Part shown: positions 24,295-36,600 of the stretch, piece after piece
How the letters are laid out: each line of letters opens with the position of its first letter
Position numbering within the stretch: the first letter of the stretch is position 1
Source: Omphiscola glabra
Lineage: Eukaryota; Mollusca; Gastropoda; Lymnaeidae
Assembly: GCA_964017045.1 (NCBI GenBank)
Contig: OZ024811.1
Location: forward strand, 17,055,388 to 17,119,387
Length of the DNA stretch: 64,000 nt
Direction of reading: 5' to 3'
The notes under the pieces: generated by a model
Told to the model about the DNA's origin: nothing
The model's input: the letters and a program-made list of their open reading frames with translations, nothing else
The model's database searches: none
Program-made: the position numbers and the translations under genes

Positions 24295-25700
24295 CTAGCG
24301 AGAACCCTGGCAGGCGTAGCAATGCCGCACACAAAAAAAAGTGTTTGTGTTTTAATTACGTTTTTGAAGTAATTTTTAAATAGAAAATATTTTTGCTCTT
24401 TCCGTCTGGTGCGTACACAAATTGGATGGTTTTCGACGCGTGAACATCCCACAGGCGTATGCACAACAACTCACAAAAGTTTTATCGCATCAGATGAATG
24501 GTATGGGTGCGCATACCGGACGTATATACATACATTCATTTTATATATATAGATAAACATAGTTTACCGAATAAAAGATACATTTTGCGCAAATATTCAA
24601 GGAAGCGTTCTGTCTATCATCGATCCATCCATCCGTCCGTCTGTCCGTCTTTTGATATCCATTGGAATAATTGTGTAAATGTACTTACGTTTTGTTATCG
24701 TCATTGATTTTCTTAATTGGTAAAATGAGAATATAGCATTAGCATAAATTTTTCACAACTGTAATATCATTGGATTTAAAGAGATTGTCATCCAAGTTAA
24801 ATTATACACACCCTATTTCCTAACCCCAATATATATATGTACCTATGAAAGTTAATTATTTGTCAATCTCATTCTGAGACGTATAGTATGCTGCCTTGCG
24901 TAAATGAAACTACCGTATTGCTTCTCCCCCCCCCCCTTTTTTTTTTGCCCCAAACAGAGTTTTACAGAAATTAATAAAAATCATCCACGGGATTGTTACC
25001 CCTTTATTTACGCAATTTTTGTGTGTGCATTTCACATGCTTTGTTCTTATTTGAAGAGGAATAAGTGCATTAGTGAATGCTATTTGGATATGTTGTTTAG
25101 CTGCACAGATTGCATTAAACGGTATTTTCGTATTAAAGTATATTTAAAGGGTACTTTTTTTTTACAACTTTATAAATTTCATAAAAGTATAATTTGGAAT
25201 TAATAAAAAGTAAAAACTTATTAAATGTTAAAAATACAAAGCTAAAGTTGCCTTTTATTTTTAAAATTTTAGCAATTTAAAAAGCAATAGATTATATTAA
25301 TTTATTAATTTTACTTATAGAAGAGGAAAATACATTATCAGTTTTGTCACGCATGGTTATAAAATCAAAGAAACTTAGATCTGTGGCTAAAATAGGCAAT
25401 CGCACTATGACTTCATATGCGTAATTATTTAGATCAAATTAATAATAATTTTATTTTGCAATATTGACAACGCACTAAAATACGCACTAAGAATAACATA
25501 TGTTTGGTTTTTCCCGATAAATGTGATTAAGATTCGTATAAAATGCTTAAAATAGTTCCTTAGTCGTTACCTTATATATATTTGTAATTTATAATAATAA
25601 TACTTAAACTTTTGCTAAAATAAAACGGAAACATAATATTTTTTTGCGCATGTAAATTTATTCGATTTCCGTAAAATAATAGAAAATAACTATGATTGTT
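24295..25700 (-). mobile_element. non-autonomous Helitron-like element
   Basis: In minus orientation the element ends with a hairpin-forming 'ggcattgctacgcc' region, a short spacer and CTAG followed by T (CTAG at 24295-24298). That is the 3' terminus expected of Helitrons. The body (24560-25700) is repeated inverted at 15630-16820. Around 24620-24650 it carries a short GGAT/GACG microsatellite, at the position where the other copy carries the long GATA array. No Rep/helicase is visible and the 5' end is not defined. Confidence 0.55.
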
Positions 25701-25959
25701 TTTGAGAGTCCGAAAGTATCAAAATATTTTCGGTTCTTTGGAGTTATGTAAGCATACCTCATTCTTAAATATATTACTCAATCATTACTATTCAAAACCA
25801 TAACACGTTTACATTATATCCGATTCTAAAATAAGTCACAAAAATCAAGCTTATTTATAAAAACAACAAAAATACTCTCTAGACTAAACATGCAACAATG
25901 TGTTTGCTCTTACTACAAATTTGCTGTCTGTTGGCATTTGTTCAAGGGTTGTTGTTTTG

Positions 25960-26690
25960 ATGGCTCTGTTTGAAATTATATTGATGAAGCTCATTTAAGA
26001 AAACAAAACGAATTTAAGGCCCCCGGCCCAAACGATATATTGTAAAATGGTTGCATTAATTCAGAAACCTACTAATTATGTAACATAGAAACTAAAATTT
26101 CGTTATTTGTATTTGATTCAATTTCATCCACCTATGAAATAGCTCTGTTTGAAATTATATTTTTATAGTTCAAATAAAAGAAAAATGGAATTTGGAGCCC
26201 CCGACCCCAAACGGAATAATATAAAATGTTTGTACTAACTTAGAAACCTTTGCGGGCATACGTACAACAACTTGCCAACTTCTTATCGTAATCGGATGAA
26301 TGGTAAAGGGACGCTAACGGAAATGATATTTTTATAGCACCAATATAGTAAAGAAAAAATATTTAGGGCCCCCCCCACCCAAAACGGATTATTGAAAAAT
26401 TGTGGTACTAATTCAGAACCTACTTACTATGTAACATACAGACTGAAAAAGCACTCTTTGTATTTGATTAAATTCAATCCCCATATGTAATAGCACTGTA
26501 TGAAATTATAGTTATAAAGCTCTAAGAAAAAAAAAACGAAATTAGGGCCACTGGCCCAAACGGAATATTGTAAAATTCTAATTTAGAAACAGTTTCGGGA
26601 GTGCGCATATCCATTCATCAAAGTTTTATCGCAATCGGATGAATTGTATAGGAATGCAGACGATACTTATAAAGATAATATATTTTTAAC
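25960..26690 (+). repeat. diverged internal repeats of Helitron-like DNA
   Basis: At least three diverged units begin with 'gctctgtttgaaattata' or similar (about 25968, 26138, 26490). They include stretches such as 'aatcggatgaatggta' also found at 24480-24510. They look like nested or tandem pieces of one family. Confidence 0.5.
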
Positions 26691-27010
26691 ATTTCACACG
26701 AATCTTTGAGAACGATACAGTTTAATTTAATTGGAATAAAGATTAGTCAGTAAAACAAGTAATTTTAACTAAAACTGAAACATTCAAATATAGTCATTTA
26801 AAATAAAACAGAACCAAATTTTAAAAATACAATTTTTTTTTTTCAAATTTTTCATTTTCTCCAAAATTTCCGGTATTCCCGCCACATTCCTTTCCTTCCT
26901 CTTCTTCGTCGTTGCATTCTTCTTTTTCTTAACTGATACTGAATATTTGTATTTTTTGATGTTGTGTCCTTTTATTAATTTTTTATTATTAATTTGCTTG
27001 ACGAAATTTT
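26690..27010 (+). repeat. dispersed repeat, direct copy at 59060-59375
   Basis: About 300 bp nearly identical to 59060-59375, starting with 'cacgaatctttgagaacgat' and extending through 'ggtattcccgccacatt' to 'gatgttgtgtcctttta'. No coding capacity. Confidence 0.75.
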
Positions 27011-27469
27011 TAATCGCAATAAACATAAATACTGTTAGCCTTATACACGAATTGCGAATAAAGCAGTGAACTCGCATGCTATTTAAGATGAAATAACTGG
27101 ACACATTTTAATAAGGAATAAGTGCACACGATTATATACAAAGTACAGTATTTGAAGGGGAACAAATGGTACAAGTTTCAACATTATAAAAAAATACCTC
27201 ATTGTGTATGCTGGAAATAACACAAAGAACACCGTGGAACTTATTTATTACATTAAGATTATTGCAAAAGTGCGATTTTTTTTAAAGGCGGAATAAAATA
27301 ATATCTTGAATTTTTCATTGATTAAAAGTTCATGCTGGGCCTTGCAGGGTACGATAATCCAGTTGGTTCCCCCCACGTGTGCTCAGGACTTGACCCCCCC
27401 CCACCCCCCAGGAATTAAAAACAAACAAAACATGTTGTCTCATCATTTCTGTCAGTGTACTTCGCGGAT

Positions 27470-27627
27470 TTATTCTTGCCTATCACCAACGGGGCGGTGA
27501 GTTGTCCCAGCGATGTGATGCTTCCGCACCAACAAGCCAAGGGCGCCGAAAGCAGATGCGACGATCACCGCGACCGACAGAAGGATGAGTATTCCAGAAC
27601 TGGGGTTTTCCTCTTCGCCGACACTCC
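27470..27627 (-). CDS. receptor last exon: transmembrane helix and tail
   Basis: Follows acceptor ...ttccttcag. Encodes an acidic spacer (SVGEEENPSS), a hydrophobic helix GILILLSVAVIVASA continuing FGALGLLV, then RKHHIAGTTHRPVGDRQE and TAA (27472-27470). The charge pattern (acidic outside, RKHH inside) gives a type I orientation. The tail of about 18 residues has no obvious tyrosine signalling motif, unlike MEGF10/Draper with ITAM/NPxY tails, so signalling would need a partner. An AATAAA on this strand lies at about 27248-27243. Confidence 0.82.
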
Positions 27628-30600
27628 CTGAAGGAATAAGCGATGAGAATTGACGTCATTACAAAATAATAATAAAGCCATTTAACGCGTCTCTTTTAAA
27701 CGAAATGATAACTTTGTTAACTAAAAATAATGTGACTAACACACACAAAAAGTGCTTAAATAATTCCTGAGTGGATAATGTCAGCCCTTGATTGCACAGC
27801 GCGGTGCGTTCTCATTCGCTTTTTACCCCCGTCGTATGCACCAAATGCACACTACTCCACTAACAAACATCTTTATTTATTCACGTAATTCTAAAAGTTA
27901 TGATTCTTAAGACTATATAACATAGTGATTTACAACTAAAAATTGATTGATAAATGGAGCGCCTTCTGGAATTATTATATATTGCTCACCCATTCCCGAA
28001 TTTTAATATTACGAGTAAGAAGTTATCCCTTTAAGACACTTATTTCATTATTATTCATTCTGCTCAAGGCAATTTTTCGACTAGCTTGACTTGAGCTCTA
28101 TTTTGTTTAAAATGAGGGAGAGTAGTTCAATACGTAAGCATCACTCTCTCATCCTTGCCTATTTGTTCCAAAGTCAAGATGACTGGAAATAGACCAGGAT
28201 GCAATAGACTACCGGTAGTGTGTCTTCTGTGTGATTTACTGTCGGAATTTTCATCGTGTCGGTGTTATACCGACATTTTCCAAGATGAGTTGTCATCCAA
28301 TTTTAACGAGTCCCATCAACTCGGGGTGCTCGTGCTTTGTTTTCTAGTTTGCTTCTGCTGGGGATTGAACTCGGGTCCACTAGTTTGGGGTTGACTCAGT
28401 TTAGACCACTCCGCCACTAGAAATAACGCAAAAAACAATGTGGGTGGCAATGCGTGATCTTCCCCTCTACTAAAGTTACTTGACAAAGCCCCTTTTCAAT
28501 TGAAGCCCTTGATATGAACGCACCAATGAGCGCTAATTTCTTGGAGCCTACTGAACACACCATTACAACAGCCTCACATACATATATACCGAGATAATCA
28601 ATATTTGTTCTTCTCAAAGTTTAAAAATCAAAGGACGTCAAAAACATATCACAATAATAATAATAATAATAATAAAGTTTATTTGAAAAATCACGCTTCA
28701 TCCCCAAAGGCTCGAAGCGCGTTACAAAGTCAAATCTAGGAGATTGATTGATTGATTGGAGTACTTATATAGCGCTCAATCTCAAAGCTACATCTGGAAA
28801 TGGATATTAGGATTATTATTTTTATTTCAAGTATGCATAAAATGTACTTCTACTGAGTACTATCAACCCATCCAATTTCGGTTTCGTTTTCGGGGCCGAA
28901 AGTGGCAATTTGATCACTTTTAACGTTTTTTATAGGTTTTGGCCGAAACAGAAGAGTTAACTTTCGGTATATTTTCGGTTTCGGCTGAAAAATAATAATT
29001 TACTCTCGTTAGTTTTCGGTTTCGGTCAAAAGTGATTGAGACTTTCGGCCATCTGGCCGAAAACGTTTGAGGTCGTCTAGCAGAAGTCAGAATGTCACTC
29101 TGTCGGCTGGCAATCGGATATTCAATATTGCTCTACGTCTCGCTGTCATCGTATGATATATGACTAATTCTCAGCGGAAACTGCTTACATCTGCATGAAG
29201 ACCTACTTATCCAATGTTTCCAAAAGTTAAATTTCTATAAGGCTTAGGAAAAGGACAAAGTTTTGAGGGGGAAAAAAACTACGTGAATGGTAATATTTAT
29301 ATTTTAATTTTTTTTTTAATTTTTTTTTAAAATAAAATTTGGAAACCCTAGGTTTATTCAATTCATTCATTTGCAACACTCATTTTGATAAATCATTATC
29401 ATGCTCTTTAATTTTGTCATGTGCAAAAATGTATAATATTGAATAATCCTAAGGCATTGTTATATTTCCATTATTATTTTTAAAAAATTAAAATTGGTTA
29501 ACCTTAGGCTTATTCAATTCATTCATTTAATAAATTTCATAATTCTCAAACTCATAAACATTGTTATAGACGAAATAACGCAATAATGTGTGCAATGTAG
29601 CACTGTTTCGTATAATAATTATGTAGCATGATTGCCACGGGCCTGTTTGCTCTTACGATATTGGCGATCAATTCACAATTTTGAGAAGTCCTTAACGACT
29701 CTAGTCCGATACCGTTACAAACACGATTTTAAGAGACCTGGCTAAAAGATATTTTTACCCACGTTTAAAGAAATACTCGCTTGCCCCACCCTCAGGGGAG
29801 ATTGTGGTCGCCGTACGAAATAATTACTTCATCTTCAAGGAAAGACTTCAGTGGGTTGTCTCTACGCTAATTACTATTACAGCTATGTCTAGCCAGCTAC
29901 TTTTGAAAAACGCGAAACATTTGTTGTGTTTCTTAAAGTTTGAATAGGCCTAACAAATCTTGGATTTAGCAGATTTTCAGGTGAAATTTGGCTTCTTTTA
30001 AAGACTTTCATGGATAATTTATGTAGAATGTATGCATAAATGTAGGTACATTCCGATGACCTACACCCTACCCACGCTGCCATGCGCATCCTCAGTGCGT
30101 ACACGTAAAATATTGACTGCCCCTTGCGTTGGCAGGGTGCGTGAGGGGGGGGGTATGAAAATATGGTGTCGTTTTTGTTTTTGGAAATTACGCCTAATTA
30201 ATACCAGAAATATAAATGATGGACATTTGGTATATGATTTTAAAATCGATAAAGTATTTTCACCTTTGAGGAAAGAATTAAGAATGCGTAACGTTATCTT
30301 CAAGCTTTAATTCAGAAGGGAAAAAAAACACACATGAAAGACCCGTGCAAAAATGTTCATCTCTCTAGGACGCTGACAATTATTGAAATATATATATATA
30401 TATAATTCACTAAATGCTCACTCCAAACGATATAAATAATAATAAAGGTCATAGAAAAACACGCTCCGTACCAAGGTAAGGCTCGAAGCGCTCTAAAAAT
30501 ACAAAACGCAACTAAACAATATCTTCAAGCAAGCCTATGGTCAATACAAGCCAAAATACATCGAGGAATACGAGCAAGCTCCTTGAAAACAGATAGACTA

Positions 30601-33600
30601 CAGCACCCCATCAGGTGAGTTCGAAAAAAGATGTGTTTTCAGCTCAGTTTTGAAAGACTGCAGTGTCTGGCTGTTTCTGTTTCCAGATGATTGGGCCAGC
30701 AAAAGCGAAAGTGCGCCTTCCGTGGGTCTCGAGGCGAACTAGTGTTATCCAGAGCTTGCCACTTTCGGATGAAAGAAGGGATCTAGTGGGTACATAAGGC
30801 GTCATAAGCACTCTGATATAGGACGGTCCCAGGTCATGCAGGCAGCGGTAGCAGAGAGTTGCAATTTTGTATTCTATACGAGCGCGGACTAGCAGCCAAT
30901 GCAGCTCTCTCAGAGGTGTTTTAGCATCGTCAAATTTGCATTTGCGCAGAATAATGAAAGCCGCATTATTCTTTGCTTTTTTAATTCTATCCAAGAACGT
31001 AACTGGAAGACACACCATGAGAGCACTGCAGTAGTCCATGCGTGATAGCACGAATGCAGACATTAGCCTCTTTGGTGTATCAACAATAAAAAACGTCTGA
31101 AAGCACTAATTCTGCGCATCTATAGAAAAATCGCAATGCATGTTAATTTGATTTTCCATAGTTAGTGTTATGTCTAAGTAGACACCCAGGTTTCGCACTG
31201 TTTGAGCAAACTAAATCTGCACACAAGAGTAAAGGATTGTGTGTTATTTACAGATTTTAGCCTCTAAGCGTTAGCAATGGGAATCAGCTCGGTCTTTTCA
31301 TCGTTCAATTTGAGCTTGTTTATGGTCATCCAGTACTTAACTGACTCCATTGTCGTCCATTGTCGTCTGTGTCATACTAAGAAGCTAAGGAACTGAGAGG
31401 AGATAAGGACTGCTGAAGTTTTTTATTATCCATGAAAATGTCATATAGCATGTCAAATTGCTTGATCACTGCACCCAGGGGCTGAACGTTCATAGTGAAA
31501 AGCACCGGGCCTAGGGCCAAGCCCTGGGGTACTCCGAAATCAATAACAGATGGCTTCGAAATCAAACCGTTTGCGATAACTGATTTGACCCGATTTGTCT
31601 GATATGAGCGGAATTATAACGGGACGGTATCGACAAAAACCGAACGTTTTTTGCAGACATTGGAGAAGTATACCGTGGTCAAACGTATCGAAAGCTGCCG
31701 ATATATCAAGTAACTGCAAAAGGGTTACCTGGCCCCCGTCACAAGACAACAGAAGGTCTTTTACGACGCGAACCAGGGCAGTCTCAGTAGAGTGATGCGT
31801 CCAGTGCGCTGACTGGAAAAGGCTCAAGCAAGTCGCACTGAGTGAGGTGATCCAGGAGTTGGCGGCAAACGATATTTCTCAGATACACCTGTAACCTACA
31901 GACACCAATGTAGCTTCTGACTACCTTCGTCGTCGTCTTCTTCTTCTTTATATTAAGGGCCCACGTGATCAATGCATTTATCATTCTGGCTCTTATATAT
32001 GTAGAGGGTATTTCCCTGGTAGCAATGGCTTCTTTGCGAGGATATCATGAACCAGTTCCTTTGTTACTGGGTTCCTGCTGTTATATATATATATTGTTTT
32101 CCTCCCATACACTATAACTTGCACAATGTGAACGTCAAGTAAAGGCCTTCACACGCAGCACTTTATTCTTTGTAATAGCTTGACAAATCATATTTCAATA
32201 AATATAAAAAGCAAATCCACAATACAGAAAACAAAAGTGAAACAAAACATCAAGTACAAAGTACAGTGAACAAAGAATAAGTTTGTGTACACAAAGCACA
32301 TACGTTTACAAGTGTCCGCAGACAATAGATTCATACAGAAGCCTCCGTCACGTGATTTTGTAGTTATTTAGTCGGGTTTTACTCTATAGTCGGCAACGAC
32401 TAATTTTTATGATGTTAAGACATCTATAAAATCCAATATACATAAAATAGAACCATTAACAGCCGTATGTCCCTAAAACCAGTCTCTTATTGTCCTCCTA
32501 TCCTACCTCTACCCTTGGCTTTACTTAGAACCCTTTGCTTTGTTTGAATTAAATATTTTTTTTTTTAAATTGCTCCTCCCCTCAAACAATGTTGTTGTTT
32601 TTTTTTCCAGGAAACTCCCATTAATCACCACGCTAAAATTTCAGCATCATCATGGCCAGTAAATATATTCACTCCCTTACTTTCATTGCACCTTGCAGAA
32701 ATCCAACCAGTCACGCAGCCCCCTTTGCAGTCTCCCGTGATATTATTGCACCTTGGTTCTTGGCAGTATTTGGAGCATTCTGTGAAAGGGGAAAAAAAGA
32801 ATCTGTTTTCATGTCATGAAACATTGCCAGTCTAGACATAATTGTAAAAATGATTGATATCTTTAAAAAAAGAAAGGAAGCTAGGCATTCATACAGGGAT
32901 TATATTTAGAACAACTGACAAAATAATTGAAACAAAATAATGCTATTTTTAATAGTGTATAAAATCAAGTGATCACTGATGCGTATTTGACATTAATATG
33001 ACTTATCGGTGATCTCTTTATTGAAAAAAGTTTTTGTAAAAAATAACTGCACAATTAGTTATCATCTGACCTGCGCAAAACGTTATTAGTGAACTCCCGT
33101 ACTCTACAAATAGATATAAAAACAAAATTAAGTGATCTTCCTATGAACCACTAGGCACAATTAGATGAATTGGTGTCTCACTGACTGGCTTACCCTCGTT
33201 GCATTGCAATCCATACCACCCTTCATGGCAACCTTCTGTACATTCTAGAGTATCCATGTTGCAAACATCGTTTACACAATGTTCAAAGCAAGCTGAAGTA
33301 AATGTATTTTAGCGACAATTTGTATTCAGTAAATAGTGTTTTCCCAAACTGTGCGCTGCAGCAGTGTATAATATCAGAGGCGCCAAAAAGTACAGCACAA
33401 AAAAAAAGGAGAAAATTTGTCATTGAAATTTCCTCTCTTTTGAAGTTCACTTGTTAGAATTTGGCAAAGGGAGCTTTGTGAAAATCTGGAATGCAAAAAA
33501 AATGAGAGCTCGCTCCGAATCCTCCATTTATCAGTTGCATTGCAAAGCGCTTTACCCATACACCGTGTATTGTGATAATAAACGCCAGTAAACTATAACC

Positions 33601-36600
33601 AGGTAGCTAACGGGATCATGCTTCTTTAGATTTCCGCCCTTGGCATTGAGGTGTCGGCTTTGAAACTAAAACATTAGTAACAAACAAAGCATGCATGCTG
33701 TCCAAAAAGAGAAAAAGACGCGAGCGGCGGCTATACTAAAATTGTTTGGCACTGGTCTAGTGGATCCATAGAATCGCCAGCGAAAAATATTAAAGGTTGT
33801 GGGCAGACAACACGACCGTCGGAGGCGTTTTCGCCAACTTGCCTACCTCCAATCCGACAGAGCCCGTTGCGGAGGTACGGTCGCAGGCAGCAGGGTCTAG
33901 TGGCAGAGAGCCGTTCTCAAGGAACATAATTCAACAGGTTAGACCATAACAGCGCATCCGTTGACAGGATGCCCCTCACTAGATGTTTCGGGAGAGGCCA
34001 GGGCGGTGGTAGAGCCCTACGCGAGAAACATGTGATACGACTGAGCTCAGCAAATGGGTTTGGCTGCAGATGTACTCGCCGGGGTCATAAGAGAGTCATC
34101 TCAGACCTTCACCAGAATATATGTGCTAGTTAGCAGGCTAGAGACACGTTGTGGTAAAGAGAGCTCCCTTCCATTCGCGAAGTCATAAAAATTAGCCATT
34201 CAAAATTTTGCACTATTGATATAAACTTAACGTCATTTGTCCACTTAGCTACCTTATTATTGCGATATGAACTTACTACTAATAAAAGGAACTTGGCTTG
34301 ACGGGAGAATTTGTTTTCCTATCACGCACTGTTAAAAATCTACAGTAGAGTACCGACGTTTGTAACAAAAACTTAATGGTAATCAACTGCCAGCGACTAA
34401 ACGTGAACAAGGGTTTAAATAATAATTTATGAGCTGTAAGAATAAATGCTTTCATTGTATTCACCAGAGCTGGTTTATTTAAAACCATTTACCGGAAAGG
34501 AGGTATCCAAATCGAATATTTTCTTGATTTCCGCTAAGATTTGATGCGTAAAAAAGAAAATCTTTGTTCAAAGCACGATGGACTGGATGTCATCAAATCA
34601 AACTATTGAATTTAGATTTACTCACCAACTGTACAGTTAGGGTAATCCATATATCTGGGGACACAGCCTATATCACAGATGCCCGTGTCTTGGTTGCAGG
34701 AACCATTTAAACAGTGGCTGCTGATGCAAGGAACGGTACAGTTCCAATCCCAGAAGCCAAGATTACATGCTGCGAACAGATGTGCACGTGTTTAAAGTAA
34801 GTGTTGACTAACACTACTTCACATTCGTCTTGAAATCATGATTAGTTCGTAAATATCATATACAAATTACTGCAATTTAGTTGCGATTTTTTTTTGTGTG
34901 GTGTTTTATTTATAGTTAAGTTTCACATTCTTAACTAATGTATTTACTTTAACTAATTGAAACAAAACATCTTACTAGGGTTTGTTGGTTTTTTATATTC
35001 CGCAAATTTCTCTTTTTAATAAAGCATGCAAACATAGGTGTACATTTTTGTTCTTTTTTGTTCTTTTTTTTTTAGGGGAGGGGGATGGGTGTGTGTTGTG
35101 GTGGGGTGTGCAAGCAACGAAACTTTGAGCTGTATCATAAGCCCATGGGCTTTATCATAAGTCTCCGAGCTGTATCATAAGCCCCTAAGCTTTAACATAA
35201 CTCTCTGAGCTGTATAATAAGCACCTGAGCTGTATCATAAGCAACTGAGCTGTATCATAAGCCGTTGAGCTGTATCATAAGACTCTGGGCTGTATCATAA
35301 GTCCCTGAATTGTATCATAAGAACCTAAAATGTATCATATGTCCCTGAATTGTATCATAAGAAACTGAGCTATATCTAAGCCCCTGAGCTTTATCATAAG
35401 TCCGTCAGCTGTATCATAAGCCCATGAGCTGTATCATAAGCCACTGAGCTGTATCATAAGCCCCTGAGCCGTATCATTAGCCCCTTAGTTGTATCATAAG
35501 CCCTTGAGCTGTTTTATAAGCCTCCCTGAGCTGTATCATAAGCCTCTTAACTGTATGATAAGCCCCTGTGCTGGATCATAAGTGCCTGAGCTGTATCATA
35601 AGCCCCTGAGCTGTATCAAAAGCCAATGAGCTATATCATAAGAAGACTAAACCACTATGAAACAAATCTTATCCATTTCCCAACTTCAAGGATATTTTTT
35701 TTATAAAATGTATCCGAAATGTGACAACGCACTTGGACTGCATTTTCCGACGTTATTGTAACAAGCATTTATTAATTTTGATAAAAAATAATATCTAGAA
35801 CATCTTTTTCTCTACTGAAACATCATCGGTGTTAAAAATATTGTTATTCACTTGAAGCTGAACAAGTACACTTTCCTCACACAGAAATGTTGTTGTTTTT
35901 TTGGAGTAGAAAGTTAATTTCATTATTTGATACTTTTTAAAACTATATATATATTATATATAATATGTTCCGGGGTGTAGCCCATTTAAACTTTGAAATA
36001 TTGCTACACCTTCCTAGTCTAATCTAATCACATCAGAAAAACCGCAGATCATCGAGCCAGAGCTCTTTGGGACTTCTCCAACATACCCCTTAATTCTCTC
36101 CCACCACGCCCAACTAAACCTAACCGGACCTCGAGGCGGCATGCTGGGAGCACTCCGCCACCGAAAAATGCCCCACCCGTCTTCCAATCGAATGAACAAG
36201 TAGGTGGGGCGTTACTGACCGAGAAGCGCCTGGGCTTGTGGTGCTGCTCGCACAAATTTCTGGGAACCGGGATGGATATATTTTAACGTCCCTAAAAACC
36301 CCTTCCCCATTCTATGGTGGCACCAGACGCACTCTGATAGGTATTTCTGGAAGGGTTTTCTACATTTTTTGAATAAGTCACATCGCAGCTGGGACAAAAC
36401 TGTTGCCTAGGGACAGTCCCATCACAGGCTGTAGGATAGAATCATCGACATGGGCTGCAACAACCGATGCATGCCTCGTTTCCTTAAACATCAACATGCC
36501 ATCATGGCCCCATTTTTATCAAACACCCCCACACATTCAGGGGCGCATCTTGTGCGTCATGCCGAAAAAAAATTATTGTAAAGTGGCAGCCTCCCACCTC

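Larger units (their letters stand above)
30430..36600. repeat. tandem segmental duplication, copy 1
   Basis: Contains in map order a LINE fragment, exons a1, b1 and c1, a 20-bp minisatellite and the 'gttccggggtgtagccca' block. Copies 2 and 3 follow head-to-tail. Exon-to-exon offsets to copy 2 are 6246 (a), 6253 (b) and 6665 bp (c), the last enlarged by a LINE insertion. Confidence 0.88.

Noticed and set aside
36049..36255. Minus-strand frame starting MCEQHHKPRRFS, also at 42954-43211
   Set aside because: Repeated only because it lies in the duplicated segment; the two copies differ by frameshifts, so it is not a conserved protein.
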